Shown: positions 29,978-39,238, numbered from the stretch's first letter. The stretch: DNA of 64,000 nucleotides from Pacificibacter marinus (GCF_018860505.1 NZ_JAHKPU010000046.1:62001-126000), one strand, 5' to 3'. The notes: a model not told the origin generated them from the sequence alone. Made by a program: numbers and translations.

Positions 29978-30793
29978 ATGACACTACAGCCAGACGCCAA
30001 ACGGCGCTCTGACACGGCCGGGGTGCATCGCACTCCGGTTTCGCCTGTGCCTTTGGGCCATGATGTCACCGTTCAGGGCCTCAAGAAATCATTCGGTGCA
30101 ACACCTATTTTTCAAGACATCAGCTTTCGCTTGGCCACGGGCGAATCCATGGCGCTTGTGGGGGCCAATGGGACCGGAAAATCAACCTTATTGCGGTGCA
30201 TTGTGGGATTGATCCCAGTGAGTGGCGGTACGGTTGAAGTGTTGGGGCAACATGTGAACGAAGCCACGCCGCGCGACATGCGCAGGTTGCGGGCACAAAC
30301 GGGATTGGTGGCGCAAAAGCACAATTTGGTGCCGCGCCTTTCGGTTTTAACCAATGTTATCCATGGCTTTCTTGGCCATCATTCTGGGCCGCGCTATTGG
30401 TCGCAATCCTTTGCGCCAGCTGCCGCGCGCCATGCCGCACTTGCCGCATTGGACAAGGTGGGTTTGGCACATTTGGCAGATCGCCGTGCGGACCGGTTGT
30501 CCGGCGGACAATCTCAACGGGTGGCCATCGCCCGCGCCTTGGTTGCGAAACCGAAACTCTTGATTGCGGATGAACCCTGCGCCTCGCTTGACCCGTCTGC
30601 GGGCGAAGAGGTGATGGATTTGTTTTTTCGCTTGATGCGCGAAGACGGCGTAACAGTGATTTTTACATCGCATCATATGGAACACGCTTTGAGTTATGGC
30701 GACCGCGTGCTCGGCTTGGCCGCTGGCAAAGTGCGATTGGATGCGACAGCCCAATCATTGAGCGTCAAAGACCTAAGGGGGCTTTATGACTGA
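29978..30793 (+). CDS. PhnC-type ABC transporter ATP-binding protein
   Basis: ATPase of the second phosphonate-type importer, 271 residues. Walker A GANGTGKST is at residues 62-70, the signature LSGGQSQRVAIARAL follows, and Walker B is LLIADEPCASLD. The N-terminal 27 residues before the ABC domain are extra compared with typical PhnC. Its ATG begins 4 bp after the stop of the binding-protein gene, and its end overlaps the permease gene. Confidence 0.9.
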   Translation: MTLQPDAKRRSDTAGVHRTPVSPVPLGHDVTVQGLKKSFGATPIFQDISFRLATGESMALVGANGTGKSTLLRCIVGLIPVSGGTVEVLGQHVNEATPRDMRRLRAQTGLVAQKHNLVPRLSVLTNVIHGFLGHHSGPRYWSQSFAPAAARHAALAALDKVGLAHLADRRADRLSGGQSQRVAIARALVAKPKLLIADEPCASLDPSAGEEVMDLFFRLMREDGVTVIFTSHHMEHALSYGDRVLGLAAGKVRLDATAQSLSVKDLRGLYD

Positions 30794-31592
30794 TACATCT
30801 TTGCCGCAGCGACTAGAGCGCCCTACGGCCTTATCCTTTTTGATCTATGCTGCCGTCATCATCGTGATGCTCTGGTCTTTTCAAGGCGCCGGATTTTCCG
30901 CGGATAAGGTCCTAAGCTCTCCGCCTCGGTTTGGCGATTTCGTGTCACGGGCTTTTCCGCCCAACGTGGAGCCCAAAGTTCTATTGCGCCTGTTTTGGAA
31001 AATGGTTGAAACCCTTCAGATTGCTTTTGCTGGCGCGATAATTGGCATTGCTTTATCCGTGCCCATCGCACTCTTAGCCGCGCGCGGTCTGATTGCAGGG
31101 CAACTGATCAACACCAGCGTACGCAATATATTAGGGTTCATTCGTTCGGTACCAGATTTAGCTTGGGCCTTGGTGTTTGTCGTCGCTGTGGGGCTTGGTC
31201 CATTTGCTGGCACATTGGCCATCGCCATTGATACCATCGGCTTTTGCGGCAGATTTTTCGCGGACGACATGGAGGCCATAGACAAAGGTCCGTCCGAGGC
31301 GCTGACAGCCACGGGGGCGACCCGCATGGACATCGCAGCCTGCGCCACTGTGCCTGCATCCATGCCCGCATTCGTGTCAACAGCACTTTATGCGCTTGAA
31401 AAAGCGGTGCGATCATCGACAGTGCTGGGACTTGTGGGCGCTGGCGGTATTGGTATTGAGCTCAAGGTCGGGTTCGATCTTTTTGATTATCCAACAGCGA
31501 TGACTGTGATCTTGATGATCGCAGTTGTGGTGCTGGGAATCGAAGCCTTTAGCACTTGGGCGCGCAAAAAAATTATAGGAGAGCAGCGATGA
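30786..31592 (+). CDS. PhnE-type ABC transporter permease
   Basis: Inner-membrane permease of 268 residues with about six helices. The N-terminal helix is at residues 14-32, and the binding-protein-dependent transport motif region (EALTATGATRMDIAACATVPASMP) is at residues 172-197. A later conserved VGAGGIGIELKVGFDLFDY stretch is typical of PhnE. It overlaps the ATPase gene by 8 bp. Only one permease gene is present here, whereas the minus-strand set has two. Confidence 0.9.
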   Translation: MTDTSLPQRLERPTALSFLIYAAVIIVMLWSFQGAGFSADKVLSSPPRFGDFVSRAFPPNVEPKVLLRLFWKMVETLQIAFAGAIIGIALSVPIALLAARGLIAGQLINTSVRNILGFIRSVPDLAWALVFVVAVGLGPFAGTLAIAIDTIGFCGRFFADDMEAIDKGPSEALTATGATRMDIAACATVPASMPAFVSTALYALEKAVRSSTVLGLVGAGGIGIELKVGFDLFDYPTAMTVILMIAVVVLGIEAFSTWARKKIIGEQR

Positions 31593-31648
31593 TCCCCCTC
31601 CCGACCGCCGCCATGACACCACATCTAAGCTTGGAGACACTGAAATGA
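31589..31648 (+). CDS. Possible 19-residue coupling ORF
   Basis: A tiny frame that starts in an ATGA overlap with the permease stop and ends in an ATGA overlap with the start of the following phnM-like gene. It also contains that gene's ribosome site (GGAG). The product MIPLPTAAMTPHLSLETLK has no recognisable features. It could be a translational coupling device or simply chance. Confidence 0.25.
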   Translation: MIPLPTAAMTPHLSLETLK

Positions 31649-32856
31649 CCTATACGTTTGTGGGCGCAAAAGTATTTTTGCCTGACGGTATCGTTGAAAC
31701 CACTGTGACTGTTTCGAACGGGACGATTGTCGAAATCGGCGGGGCTGAAGTTGGCGAGATTATCGACGCCAAAGGGCAATATCTTGCACCTGCACTTATC
31801 GATGTGCATGGCGATGCTTTCGAGCGCCAATTGATGCCACGCCCTGATGTGTTTTTCCCAACGCAAACAGCGCTGCTCGACACAGATCGCCAACTGGCCT
31901 CCAACGGGATCGCCACGGCCTATCACGCCATCACTTTGGGGTGGGAACCGGGATTGCGCGATGTGCAGCGCGGGCGTGAATTGATGCAGGCAATGATTGA
32001 TCTGGCGCCACGTTTGACTGTGGAAAACCGTGTGCAACTGCGCTGGGAAACCTTCGCGTTTGAAGCGCTGGACACCATCGAATGGGCGCTGCAATCGACA
32101 TTGAAGCCATCTATCGCTTTCAATGACCACACATCAATGACGATGCGCGCCTATGATGTTGCCATTCAAGACCGCACATTCGAATTGTCACCCGATTTCT
32201 CAATCGCCGCTCTTGATGATGCGCGCATGATTAAACGCACGGCCTCTAAAGCGCGGCGCGCGGGGCTGAGCGACGAGGCCTATATCGCGCTTTTGAGCAA
32301 GGTTTGGGACCGTCGTCCCGATGTGGAAAACGCAGTGCGCAAGGTTGCTGAACTTGGCCGTAACGCGGGCGTGCCGATGCTCAGCCACGACGACACCCGC
32401 AGCGAGACCCGCAGCTATTTTCGCGATTTAGGCGCGAAGGTCGCAGAGTTTCCGATGGTTATGGAAGCCGTGCAAGCGGCGCGCGACAACGGCGATTTAA
32501 TCGTCTTCGGCTCTCCCAACGCGGCACGCGGAGGCAGCCACATCGGATCGCTTGGCGCAGGCGACATGGTCGAAGCGGGCCTGTGTGATGTCTTGGCCTC
32601 GGACTATTTCTATCCCGCAATGCTTGCGGCCGTCGCCCGCCTCGATATGGAACGCCGCGCGGATCGCAGCACGCTTTGGTCGCTTGTGTCCAGTGGACCA
32701 GCGCGTGCCATGAACCTGACGGACAGAGGCGATATTGAGATCGGCAAACGGGCTGATTTGGTCTTGGTGGATTGGCCAGACGGGCAAGCGCCAGCCATTT
32801 TGGGCACTTGGGTTGCAGGGCGCTGCGCGTATCGCGGGCAACCTGCCGCATGCTAA
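31645..32856 (+). CDS. PhnM-like amidohydrolase (second paralog)
   Basis: Metal-dependent amidohydrolase-fold protein of 403 residues related to PhnM (ribosyl methylphosphonate triphosphate diphosphatase). The metal motif is VHGDAFERQLMPRP. Other family motifs are LSHDDTRSET, FGSPNAARGGSHIG and LASDYFYP, with a C-terminal beta-sandwich (GKRADLVLVD). It lacks the DHSPGQ-type segment that the other PhnM (39336) has, reading NDHTSMT instead, so it is a distinct subtype. It lies between an ABC importer and an MFS transporter, so a phosphoribosyl-phosphonate-type or similar nucleotide substrate is likely but unproven. Confidence 0.85.
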   Translation: MTYTFVGAKVFLPDGIVETTVTVSNGTIVEIGGAEVGEIIDAKGQYLAPALIDVHGDAFERQLMPRPDVFFPTQTALLDTDRQLASNGIATAYHAITLGWEPGLRDVQRGRELMQAMIDLAPRLTVENRVQLRWETFAFEALDTIEWALQSTLKPSIAFNDHTSMTMRAYDVAIQDRTFELSPDFSIAALDDARMIKRTASKARRAGLSDEAYIALLSKVWDRRPDVENAVRKVAELGRNAGVPMLSHDDTRSETRSYFRDLGAKVAEFPMVMEAVQAARDNGDLIVFGSPNAARGGSHIGSLGAGDMVEAGLCDVLASDYFYPAMLAAVARLDMERRADRSTLWSLVSSGPARAMNLTDRGDIEIGKRADLVLVDWPDGQAPAILGTWVAGRCAYRGQPAAC

Positions 32857-34055
32857 AGCACCTAGGCCCTTACATACCGGCCATCGGATTGGGCGTCACC
32901 CAGATCATGGGTTACGGAACTTTGATGTATGCCTATGCGGTCTTATTGCCGCATATGGCGGACGATTTGTCTTTGACGCTTTCGACTGTGTTCGGCGTTT
33001 TATCACTAGGCTTGTTTTTCGGCGGCTTGGCGTCACCTGTTGCGGGGATGTTGGTGGATAGATTTGGTGGGCGGTATGTCATGACTTTCGGTTCAATCGT
33101 AGCCGCAATCGCATTGGCATCGCTATCTCTTGTCGAAGGTGTCATAGGGTTGTTTTTAGCGATCCTCTTGGTCGAGGGCGCGGGTCGGTTTATTTTGTAC
33201 AACGTAGCATTTGCCAGCGTGGCACGCTTAGACAATCCTGTCCCCGCGAAAAAATCAATCTCGATCATCACGCTGTTTGGCGGTGTGGCGTCGACTATTT
33301 TCTGGCCGCTGACCTTGGCGCTTTACAACGGATTGGGCTGGCAAAACACATGGGTGGTGATGGGCGTGGCCTTGGGCGTTGTCTGCGTCCCGATCCATTT
33401 TTGGGCCTTGCGCGGCCCGCAAAAAGATCATGACGCGCCTCAAAGTCGCAACGATACGGATTGGCCAGAATTGGCAGAACAAGACCGAATGCGTGGCATG
33501 CTATGGATGGTGCTGTCTTTTGTGTTTACCGGTTACATCATGGGCGCAATAATGAGCCTTTGGGTGGTCAACGTTCAAGATTTGGGTCACAGCGCAGGAA
33601 TAGCAGCTTTGGCAGGGGCGGTGATTGGCCCATTTAAAACCGTTGGCCGTGGGTTTGAGATGCTGGTCAGCCGAAATATGTATCCTCTGTTCACGTATTT
33701 TTTAAGCCTTGCCTTGATGCTATCGGGTTTTGCTGTCTTGCTAATTTTGGGCTTCACCCTACCCGGTGTCATCATCGCAGCCGCGCTTTACGGCATGGGC
33801 GACGGGATCAAGACAATCGCAGGCGGCACACTGCCGCTGGCGCTGTTTGGCGCTAAAGGGTACGGTGCACGGCTGGGTTGGATTTCTTTCGTCCAATTGG
33901 GCGTGAACGCCTCTGCGCCCTTCGTCTTTGCATGGATCACGCAAGTCTATGGCGGCTGGTATTCCTTTGCCGCTATGACGCTGTGCCTTTTGGCCGGTCT
34001 GTTCACATATTTTTTTATTCCCGACCCAAGGAGACACTCCAATGCCCCCGCTTAA
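32850..34055 (+). CDS. Major facilitator superfamily transporter
   Basis: A 401-residue protein with twelve likely transmembrane helices and the MFS loop motif region (GMLVDRFGGRYVM, near residues 68-80). An earlier in-frame start at 32772 would overlap the previous gene by 85 bp; the ATG at 32850 overlaps its stop by 7 bp and starts just before helix 1. It is in the same operon as the PhnM-like enzyme and the TIM-barrel protein. It may export a product or import a related organic anion; the sequence does not say which. Confidence 0.85.
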   Translation: MLKHLGPYIPAIGLGVTQIMGYGTLMYAYAVLLPHMADDLSLTLSTVFGVLSLGLFFGGLASPVAGMLVDRFGGRYVMTFGSIVAAIALASLSLVEGVIGLFLAILLVEGAGRFILYNVAFASVARLDNPVPAKKSISIITLFGGVASTIFWPLTLALYNGLGWQNTWVVMGVALGVVCVPIHFWALRGPQKDHDAPQSRNDTDWPELAEQDRMRGMLWMVLSFVFTGYIMGAIMSLWVVNVQDLGHSAGIAALAGAVIGPFKTVGRGFEMLVSRNMYPLFTYFLSLALMLSGFAVLLILGFTLPGVIIAAALYGMGDGIKTIAGGTLPLALFGAKGYGARLGWISFVQLGVNASAPFVFAWITQVYGGWYSFAAMTLCLLAGLFTYFFIPDPRRHSNAPA

Positions 34056-34857
34056 GATCGGCGCATGTCTGCGCCACAATGAAATTTTGGAACATCGCGA
34101 TTGGCTTTTTGATGCCGCCCGAGACATCGAATTGCAAGACTTTATGAGTCATGCTGCGCTGACACAGGACAGGCAAGATTTGATTACGGCTGCGAAATCG
34201 GCTTTGCAAGGCCACGATGGTCGTGTGGGTATTCATGGGCCCTTTGAAGGACTTGATATCGACAACAAAGACGCCGAATTACGCCCATTGATCACAGCGC
34301 GATTTTTGAAAGCACTTGAGGCCGCGGCCGCCATAGGCGCACGCCAAATGGTGCTGCATTCGCCCTATACGCTTTGGTATCAAAACAATCTCCACAACGC
34401 GCAAGACTACTGCGCCAGCAAACTGGGCCGCGTCCATGACGTGCTTGGCCCTGTTGTAAAACAAGCTGAAATCGAGGGCATCACTTTGGTGATCGAGAAC
34501 ATCCAAGACGTCGACCCAGCCACACGGCGCGCCATGGTCGACAGCTTTGGCAGCGATGCTATCGCGCTGTCCATCGACACCGGTCACGCGCATCTGGCCC
34601 GCAAAATGTCCGGTGCGCCGCCCGTTGATTACTTTGTGCGCGATGCAGGGCATCAGTTGCAGCATGTGCATTTGCAAGACCTTGATGGATATGCAGATCG
34701 CCACTGGGCGCCAGGGGATGGCGAAATTGAATGGCCTGCCGTCTTTCGTGCGCTATCGATATGTCAAAGCGCGCCGCATCTGGTGTTAGAGCTGCGTAAC
34801 AAGGCCGATATCCCCAAAGGGTTTCAGTATCTCAAAGGCTTGGGATTGGCCTGCTAG
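34042..34857 (+). CDS. Xylose-isomerase-like TIM-barrel protein
   Basis: A 271-residue protein of the AP-endonuclease-2/sugar-phosphate isomerase-epimerase superfamily. Candidate metal ligands occur in IHGPFEG, LVIENIQD (Glu), SIDTGHAH (Asp, His), HVHLQDLDG and a late LELRN. The gene overlaps the MFS gene by 14 bp, with AAGGAG at the right distance. In the operon it follows a PhnM paralog, so it may isomerise or epimerise a sugar phosphate released from a phosphonate sugar; this is inference. Confidence 0.8.
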   Translation: MPPLKIGACLRHNEILEHRDWLFDAARDIELQDFMSHAALTQDRQDLITAAKSALQGHDGRVGIHGPFEGLDIDNKDAELRPLITARFLKALEAAAAIGARQMVLHSPYTLWYQNNLHNAQDYCASKLGRVHDVLGPVVKQAEIEGITLVIENIQDVDPATRRAMVDSFGSDAIALSIDTGHAHLARKMSGAPPVDYFVRDAGHQLQHVHLQDLDGYADRHWAPGDGEIEWPAVFRALSICQSAPHLVLELRNKADIPKGFQYLKGLGLAC

Positions 34858-34913
34858 CAGATCACGCGCTTTGCCATGCAAGCCGAACTAGGCGCATGGC
34901 AAAGCGGCCTGCT
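34856..34913. terminator. Large hairpin between convergent phn operons
   Basis: A perfect 13-bp stem (34867-34879 with 34894-34906) and an outer AGCAG/CTGCT pair span the whole gap between the stop codons of the two convergent phn operons. There is no T tract, so it may be a bidirectional transcription block or an mRNA-protecting structure. Confidence 0.6.
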
Positions 34914-35541
34914 ATGGACGATATTTTTCAATGAACGCATCTATAGTTAAAGCGCGTATATCAGGTAACGCCGCTTTGTATTGCGCACGAGGCCAATCCC
35001 AAACTGCGATCTCTTGTAAGGCGTCGGACTGAGCCTGCGAAAACCGCCGCTTGATCAGGCGCGCGGGCACGCCGCCAACAATCGTATAGGGGGCGACATC
35101 ACGCGACACGACGGCGCCTGCGCCAATGACAGCCCCGTTGCCGATGGTCACCCCTGCGGTCACAGTCACCCCGTGGCCTATCCAAACATCATGACCGATG
35201 GTGACCCAGTGATCTTTGCGCCACTCGAAAAACTCATGGTCGTCTTCGCCCAGATCGTAAGCCTCGGCGCGATAAACGGAATGGTGCTGCATCGCGCGCC
35301 ATGTCGGATGATTACCCGGATTGATCCGTGCTGCATTTGCGATGGAACAGAACTTACCGATGGTGGTCCAAACCACATGACCGTTTTGAGTGATGTACGA
35401 ATAATCGTCCATCTGAGAGGATTTCATCACCGTGCCTTTGCCCACCTCAGTCCAAGCGCCAAGCTCGCAGTCAGCCACTTGGGCTTCGGGGTGAATGGTT
35501 GGGGCCTCGCCTAGTTTTGGTTTCGATCCAGCGCCGCTCAT
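34912..35541 (-). CDS. Phosphonate-cluster hexapeptide acyltransferase (TIGR03308 type)
   Basis: A 209-residue left-handed beta-helix protein. It shows repeated hexapeptide-like rungs ([36 protein letters not shown] region) and the catalytic-type His in PGNHPTW. It resembles the chloramphenicol/xenobiotic acetyltransferase-like proteins that accompany phn operons in alphaproteobacteria. It is the last gene after phnE-phnE, with a 64-bp gap. The acceptor is unknown; acetylation of an aminoalkylphosphonate, as PhnO does in enterobacteria, is one possibility. Confidence 0.85.
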   Translation of the reverse strand: MSGAGSKPKLGEAPTIHPEAQVADCELGAWTEVGKGTVMKSSQMDDYSYITQNGHVVWTTIGKFCSIANAARINPGNHPTWRAMQHHSVYRAEAYDLGEDDHEFFEWRKDHWVTIGHDVWIGHGVTVTAGVTIGNGAVIGAGAVVSRDVAPYTIVGGVPARLIKRRFSQAQSDALQEIAVWDWPRAQYKAALPDIRALTIDAFIEKYRP

Positions 35542-35605
35542 ATTAGGCCCTCCGATGTTTGGGAAAATTTAATCTCATGCGCACGGCTTATACGCCCGAC
35601 AACAG

Positions 35606-36463
35606 TCATTTCGCGCCGTCCCACGTGCCGATGATACGTTGGCGGATCAAGCCGGACAGATAGTCGATGACATAGACCATGGCGATGATCAAAAAGATGA
35701 TCGACCATGCTTCATCCCACCTATAAGCGCTGATGCGGTCTGACAAAATAAACCCGATGCCACCTGCCCCAACGATGCCCAAAATCGTGCCCGAGCGCAC
35801 GTTGGATTCAAAGTTGTACAACAAGATCGACAAGATGACGGGGTTGACCTGCGGCGCAATGCCAAAACGGATTTGTTGCAGACGTGATCCACCCGAAGAC
35901 TTCACGCCTTCCACAGGCTTGTCAGAGGTATTTTCGGTCGCCTCCGAGAACATTTTCGCGAAGGTGCCGATCTCGCTGACTGCAATTGCCAAAATACCTG
36001 CCAATGGCCCAAGCCCAAAAGCGCGGATGAAAATTAACGCAAGGATCAAAGTTTCAAACGCACGGATAACATCAAAGCCGCGCCGTGCAGTTTGGCGCAG
36101 AAAGGTAAAACGGTTGATGTTTTTTGCGCCCAAAAATGACAAAGGATAACCGATGATCGCGCCCAAAAGCGTGCCCATGAAGGCAATCGACAGCGTCTCG
36201 CCCAGACCCTTTAAAATTTCCGAGACCTCGAACCAATTGTCCCAGATATGCGGTGGGAACATAAAGCCCAAGACAGTGCCCAAACGGCCCAACCCCGTCC
36301 AGATCCGAGCAGGGCTAAAATCAAAAGCCCACAGGCAATAGCAGAACAATCCAATAAAGCCGACCCAAAGTGCGGCGCGGCGCAACCGCACAGGCATTGG
36401 CGCTTTAAACGCCAGCGGTACGCGCACTTTGGCGACATTGATGTCGTCGATGTTCAGGCTCAT
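35606..36463 (-). CDS. phnE: Phosphonate ABC transporter permease (second)
   Basis: Inner-membrane permease of 285 residues with about six helices and the conserved GVKSSGGSRLQQIRFGIAPQVNPV coupling region near residue 200, then VGAGGIGFILSDRISAYRWDEAW. It overlaps the first phnE by 4 bp. Two adjacent PhnE-like permeases probably form a heterodimer in the transporter with phnC and phnD. Confidence 0.92.
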   Translation of the reverse strand: MSLNIDDINVAKVRVPLAFKAPMPVRLRRAALWVGFIGLFCYCLWAFDFSPARIWTGLGRLGTVLGFMFPPHIWDNWFEVSEILKGLGETLSIAFMGTLLGAIIGYPLSFLGAKNINRFTFLRQTARRGFDVIRAFETLILALIFIRAFGLGPLAGILAIAVSEIGTFAKMFSEATENTSDKPVEGVKSSGGSRLQQIRFGIAPQVNPVILSILLYNFESNVRSGTILGIVGAGGIGFILSDRISAYRWDEAWSIIFLIIAMVYVIDYLSGLIRQRIIGTWDGAK

Positions 36464-37401
36464 GACTGTGCCTCCATTCCAATCACGCGGTGGCGTAGTT
36501 TTTCTGATCCGTAATCGATGATGACAACGGTGACGAAAATGATGACGAAAAGCGCGGACAAATCTGCATATTCTTGAAACGACATCGCCGTGCGGAACTC
36601 TTGCCCCAGCCCCCCTGCGCCGACGTAACCGATGATCGAACTAGAGCGCACGTTGATTTCAAACCGCAGCAAAGTGTAGCTGACAATATTGGGCAAGACC
36701 TGTGGCACCGCGCCAAAACGAATTTGATCGAACCATGTTCCCCCAGAGGCTTTGACACCTTCAAGAGGACGCATATCTATGTTTTCATTCACTTCGGAAT
36801 ACAACTTGCCCAGCGCGCCCGTGGCATGAAGTCCGATGGCTAGAACGCCCGCCAAGGGGCCAACCGAGAAACAGAAGACGAAAATCAAAGCCCAAACAAG
36901 TTCAGGCACAGTGCGCGCGATCTCCAAATAACGCCGCGCTGCCCAAAGCACCCATTTGTTTGGAGACAAGTTTCTAGCGGCAGGAAAAGACAAAATAAAG
37001 CCGCCGATGACACCAAAGACAGTGCCCATAAAGGCAATCAATAGGGTCTCAAGCAACAACCGTCCCCAAATTTGCCAACGCCAAAACCATTCAGCAAAAT
37101 CGCTGCCCAAACTGTTCCAGCGTAGGGTCGGAATGGTCAGTGAAATATATTCCCCAAGGCGCGGGATGCCCGCCGGAATAATCCACCGCCATTCGCGTGA
37201 CCCATCTGGCAGACTGACTTGGGTGTATTTGAAAAAGTCACCCATCCAACTTGTCAAAGCAAAGAGCCCCAAAAACAAGACACTGCCGATGATCCAAGCA
37301 CGCTTTGAGCGCTGACGTTTGGAAGCGAAGTCTTGTTCAAAGGCGTGAAACCTATCAGTTGGCACAGGTCTTTGGGAAGGAATTTCGGCCGTCAGGGTCA
37401 T
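36460..37401 (-). CDS. phnE: Phosphonate ABC transporter permease (first)
   Basis: Inner-membrane permease of 313 residues. After a charged N-terminal extension (RRSKR-like, ending near residue 35) come six hydrophobic helices and the EGVKASGGTWFDQIRFGAVPQ coupling loop. It is separated from phnD by an attenuator-like hairpin and overlaps the second permease by 4 bp. Confidence 0.92.
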   Translation of the reverse strand: MTLTAEIPSQRPVPTDRFHAFEQDFASKRQRSKRAWIIGSVLFLGLFALTSWMGDFFKYTQVSLPDGSREWRWIIPAGIPRLGEYISLTIPTLRWNSLGSDFAEWFWRWQIWGRLLLETLLIAFMGTVFGVIGGFILSFPAARNLSPNKWVLWAARRYLEIARTVPELVWALIFVFCFSVGPLAGVLAIGLHATGALGKLYSEVNENIDMRPLEGVKASGGTWFDQIRFGAVPQVLPNIVSYTLLRFEINVRSSSIIGYVGAGGLGQEFRTAMSFQEYADLSALFVIIFVTVVIIDYGSEKLRHRVIGMEAQS

Positions 37402-37415
37402 AGTGCGATGCCTTC

Positions 37416-37451
37416 AAAAAACGAAAAGGAGGGCACGGCAGCCCTCCTTTT
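37416..37451 (-). terminator. Attenuator hairpin between phnD and phnE
   Basis: On the minus strand a perfect 11-bp stem (37451-37441 with 37434-37424) with a 6-nt loop is followed by TTTTCGTTTTTT. It sits between the binding-protein gene and the permease genes. This is a common place for partial termination that lets the binding protein be made in excess. Confidence 0.85.
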
Positions 37452-37463
37452 ATGTGATCAAAC

Positions 37464-38369
37464 TCAGTTTGCTTTGCGGCGCTCGTCTTTGATCCATTCG
37501 CGCATCTCAACGATCCACTGATAGCGCTCTTGATCAACTTCGATCCATGCTTTCTGTGTGGAATCTTCGCCACCAGACATTTCTTTGAACGCCACAGGAT
37601 CTTTCTCAGGAAGTTCCATCATTGCAGAGGTCATCGCGTCCATAAGAGCTTCTGGCAGATGGGAACGTGCCGTCAATGGACCCGATGTGATTTCAGGAGA
37701 CCGCCAGATTTCGCAAGTCTCGCCGTCTTTAATCATTCCCTTGGTCACCATCTTCTGTACGACGCCGCTGATTTCATTGGTTGTGTAGGTGGCTGCCGCA
37801 TCAAAGGTTCCGTTGACAACGGCTTGAACACCCGCCTCATGTGAGCCTGAAAATGGGATCGCTGAGAAGTATGTTTTCGGGTCAACTTCTTTGGACAAGT
37901 TGAAATATGGCACAGCGTAGCCAGATGTGGAATCTGGATCAGCAAAGGCCAAAACTTTGCCCTCAAGCGAGGCCAAGTCGTTCAATTCGCTGTCACACCG
38001 TGTGACGATAACAGAGTAGTAGCCTGTAGAACCGTCATTTTGCAGACGTGCCACCAATGGCGTCACACCGCCGTTGGTGGCTGTGTAAGCGGCTGCATAA
38101 GCGGAGGACCCCAAGAACGCAAATTCGATTTGGTCGGCGGCCATGGCTTGGATCACGCCATCATAGTTGCCAGCCGTAAAGATTTCGACTTCAACGCCAA
38201 GCTCTTTTTCAAGATACTGTTCAAACGGCGTGTAGCGCGCGATGCGATCTTTTTCGTTTTCACCGGACAAGATACCGAATTTGATCACTTGGTAGTCATC
38301 TTTCCAACCTTCGGCCAAGGCTGGAACTGCGATGAGAGCGGCGAGTGCTGTGGCTGTAATAAAACGCAT
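37464..38369 (-). CDS. phnD: Phosphonate ABC transporter substrate-binding protein
   Basis: Periplasmic binding protein of 301 residues with a signal peptide cleaved after ALA (about residue 19). It is a PhnD-family protein: KFGILSGENEKDRIARYTPFEQYLEKELG, then an FLGSSAYAAAY segment, and an ADPDSTSGYAVPYF ligand loop. AGGGGAT precedes the ATG. It belongs to phnC-D-E-E. Two cysteines (in VTRCDS and ETCEIW) could pair in the periplasm. Confidence 0.93.
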   Translation of the reverse strand: MRFITATALAALIAVPALAEGWKDDYQVIKFGILSGENEKDRIARYTPFEQYLEKELGVEVEIFTAGNYDGVIQAMAADQIEFAFLGSSAYAAAYTATNGGVTPLVARLQNDGSTGYYSVIVTRCDSELNDLASLEGKVLAFADPDSTSGYAVPYFNLSKEVDPKTYFSAIPFSGSHEAGVQAVVNGTFDAAATYTTNEISGVVQKMVTKGMIKDGETCEIWRSPEITSGPLTARSHLPEALMDAMTSAMMELPEKDPVAFKEMSGGEDSTQKAWIEVDQERYQWIVEMREWIKDERRKAN

Positions 38370-38399
38370 GTGGATATCCCCTTGTGAGCGTTTGAATAA

Positions 38400-39203
38400 T
38401 TAAGCAGGCATGGGTGTTCGGATCGCGGTCGACGTGATGTCGGCGTTGAAGTCTTTCAGGCCTTCAAGACCATAGATGTCGCGCACAACATCATCGGTGA
38501 GTTGCGCAGCAACCCCATCGAAAAACACGCGTCCTTGGCGCATCGCGATGATACGGTCGCAGTAAGCGCGCGCCGTATCGAGCGTGTGCAAATTAACCAA
38601 AACGGTGATGCCATCCTCGCGGTTGATCCTTCGCAAACTTTCCATCACCAACGAGGCATTGGCCGGGTCAAGCGAAGCGATTGGTTCATCCGCCAACATG
38701 ATTTTCGGTTTTTGGACCAAGGCTTTGGCAATCGCGACACGTTGCTGTTGCCCGCCTGAAAGCGTGCCTGCGCGCTGCAAGGCTTGGGGCACCAAATCCA
38801 GACGATCTAAAGCCTGAATCGCCATGGCACGTTCTTCGTCGGTGAACCGCATCGCCATCGATGATAAAAACCCGTGCTCTGCCAAACAGCCAATCAACAC
38901 ATTGGTCAGAACATCCAAACGGTCGACCAGATTGAACTGTTGAAAGATCATCGCGCAATCGCGTCGCCATTGACGCAGTGCCTTACCTTTCAGCGATGTA
39001 ACATCAAGCTCTCCAAAAGAAATCGACCCCGAAGTGGGATCGATAAGACGATTGATCAAGCGTAACATTGTGGACTTGCCAGCACCGGAGCGGCCAATGA
39101 CACCCACAAACTGGCCCGGCTCAATCGACAGGTTCGCGCGATCCACCGCATGGGTATCACCGAATTGACGCGAGACTTGGCTCAAGGTCAGGATCGAACT
39201 CAT
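38400..39203 (-). CDS. phnC: Phosphonate ABC transporter ATP-binding protein
   Basis: ATPase of 267 residues with Walker A GRSGAGKST (residues 37-45), signature LSGGQQQRVAIAKAL and Walker B IMLADEPIASLD. GGGAG lies 10 bases before the ATG. It starts the transporter operon; a TCATTCGAA half-dyad related to the site before phnF lies 22-35 bp upstream. Confidence 0.95.
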   Translation of the reverse strand: MSSILTLSQVSRQFGDTHAVDRANLSIEPGQFVGVIGRSGAGKSTMLRLINRLIDPTSGSISFGELDVTSLKGKALRQWRRDCAMIFQQFNLVDRLDVLTNVLIGCLAEHGFLSSMAMRFTDEERAMAIQALDRLDLVPQALQRAGTLSGGQQQRVAIAKALVQKPKIMLADEPIASLDPANASLVMESLRRINREDGITVLVNLHTLDTARAYCDRIIAMRQGRVFFDGVAAQLTDDVVRDIYGLEGLKDFNADITSTAIRTPMPA

Positions 39204-39224
39204 TGTGCGGCACTCCCAAAAAAA

Positions 39225-39238
39225 TTCATTCGAACGTT
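39225..39238. promoter_or_regulatory. Predicted PhnF-type operator before phnC
   Basis: TTCATTCGAACGTT shares TCATTCGAA with the dyad before phnF; its right half is degenerate. It lies 22 bp upstream of the phnC start, in the 132-bp gap between phnM and phnC. Confidence 0.5.
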
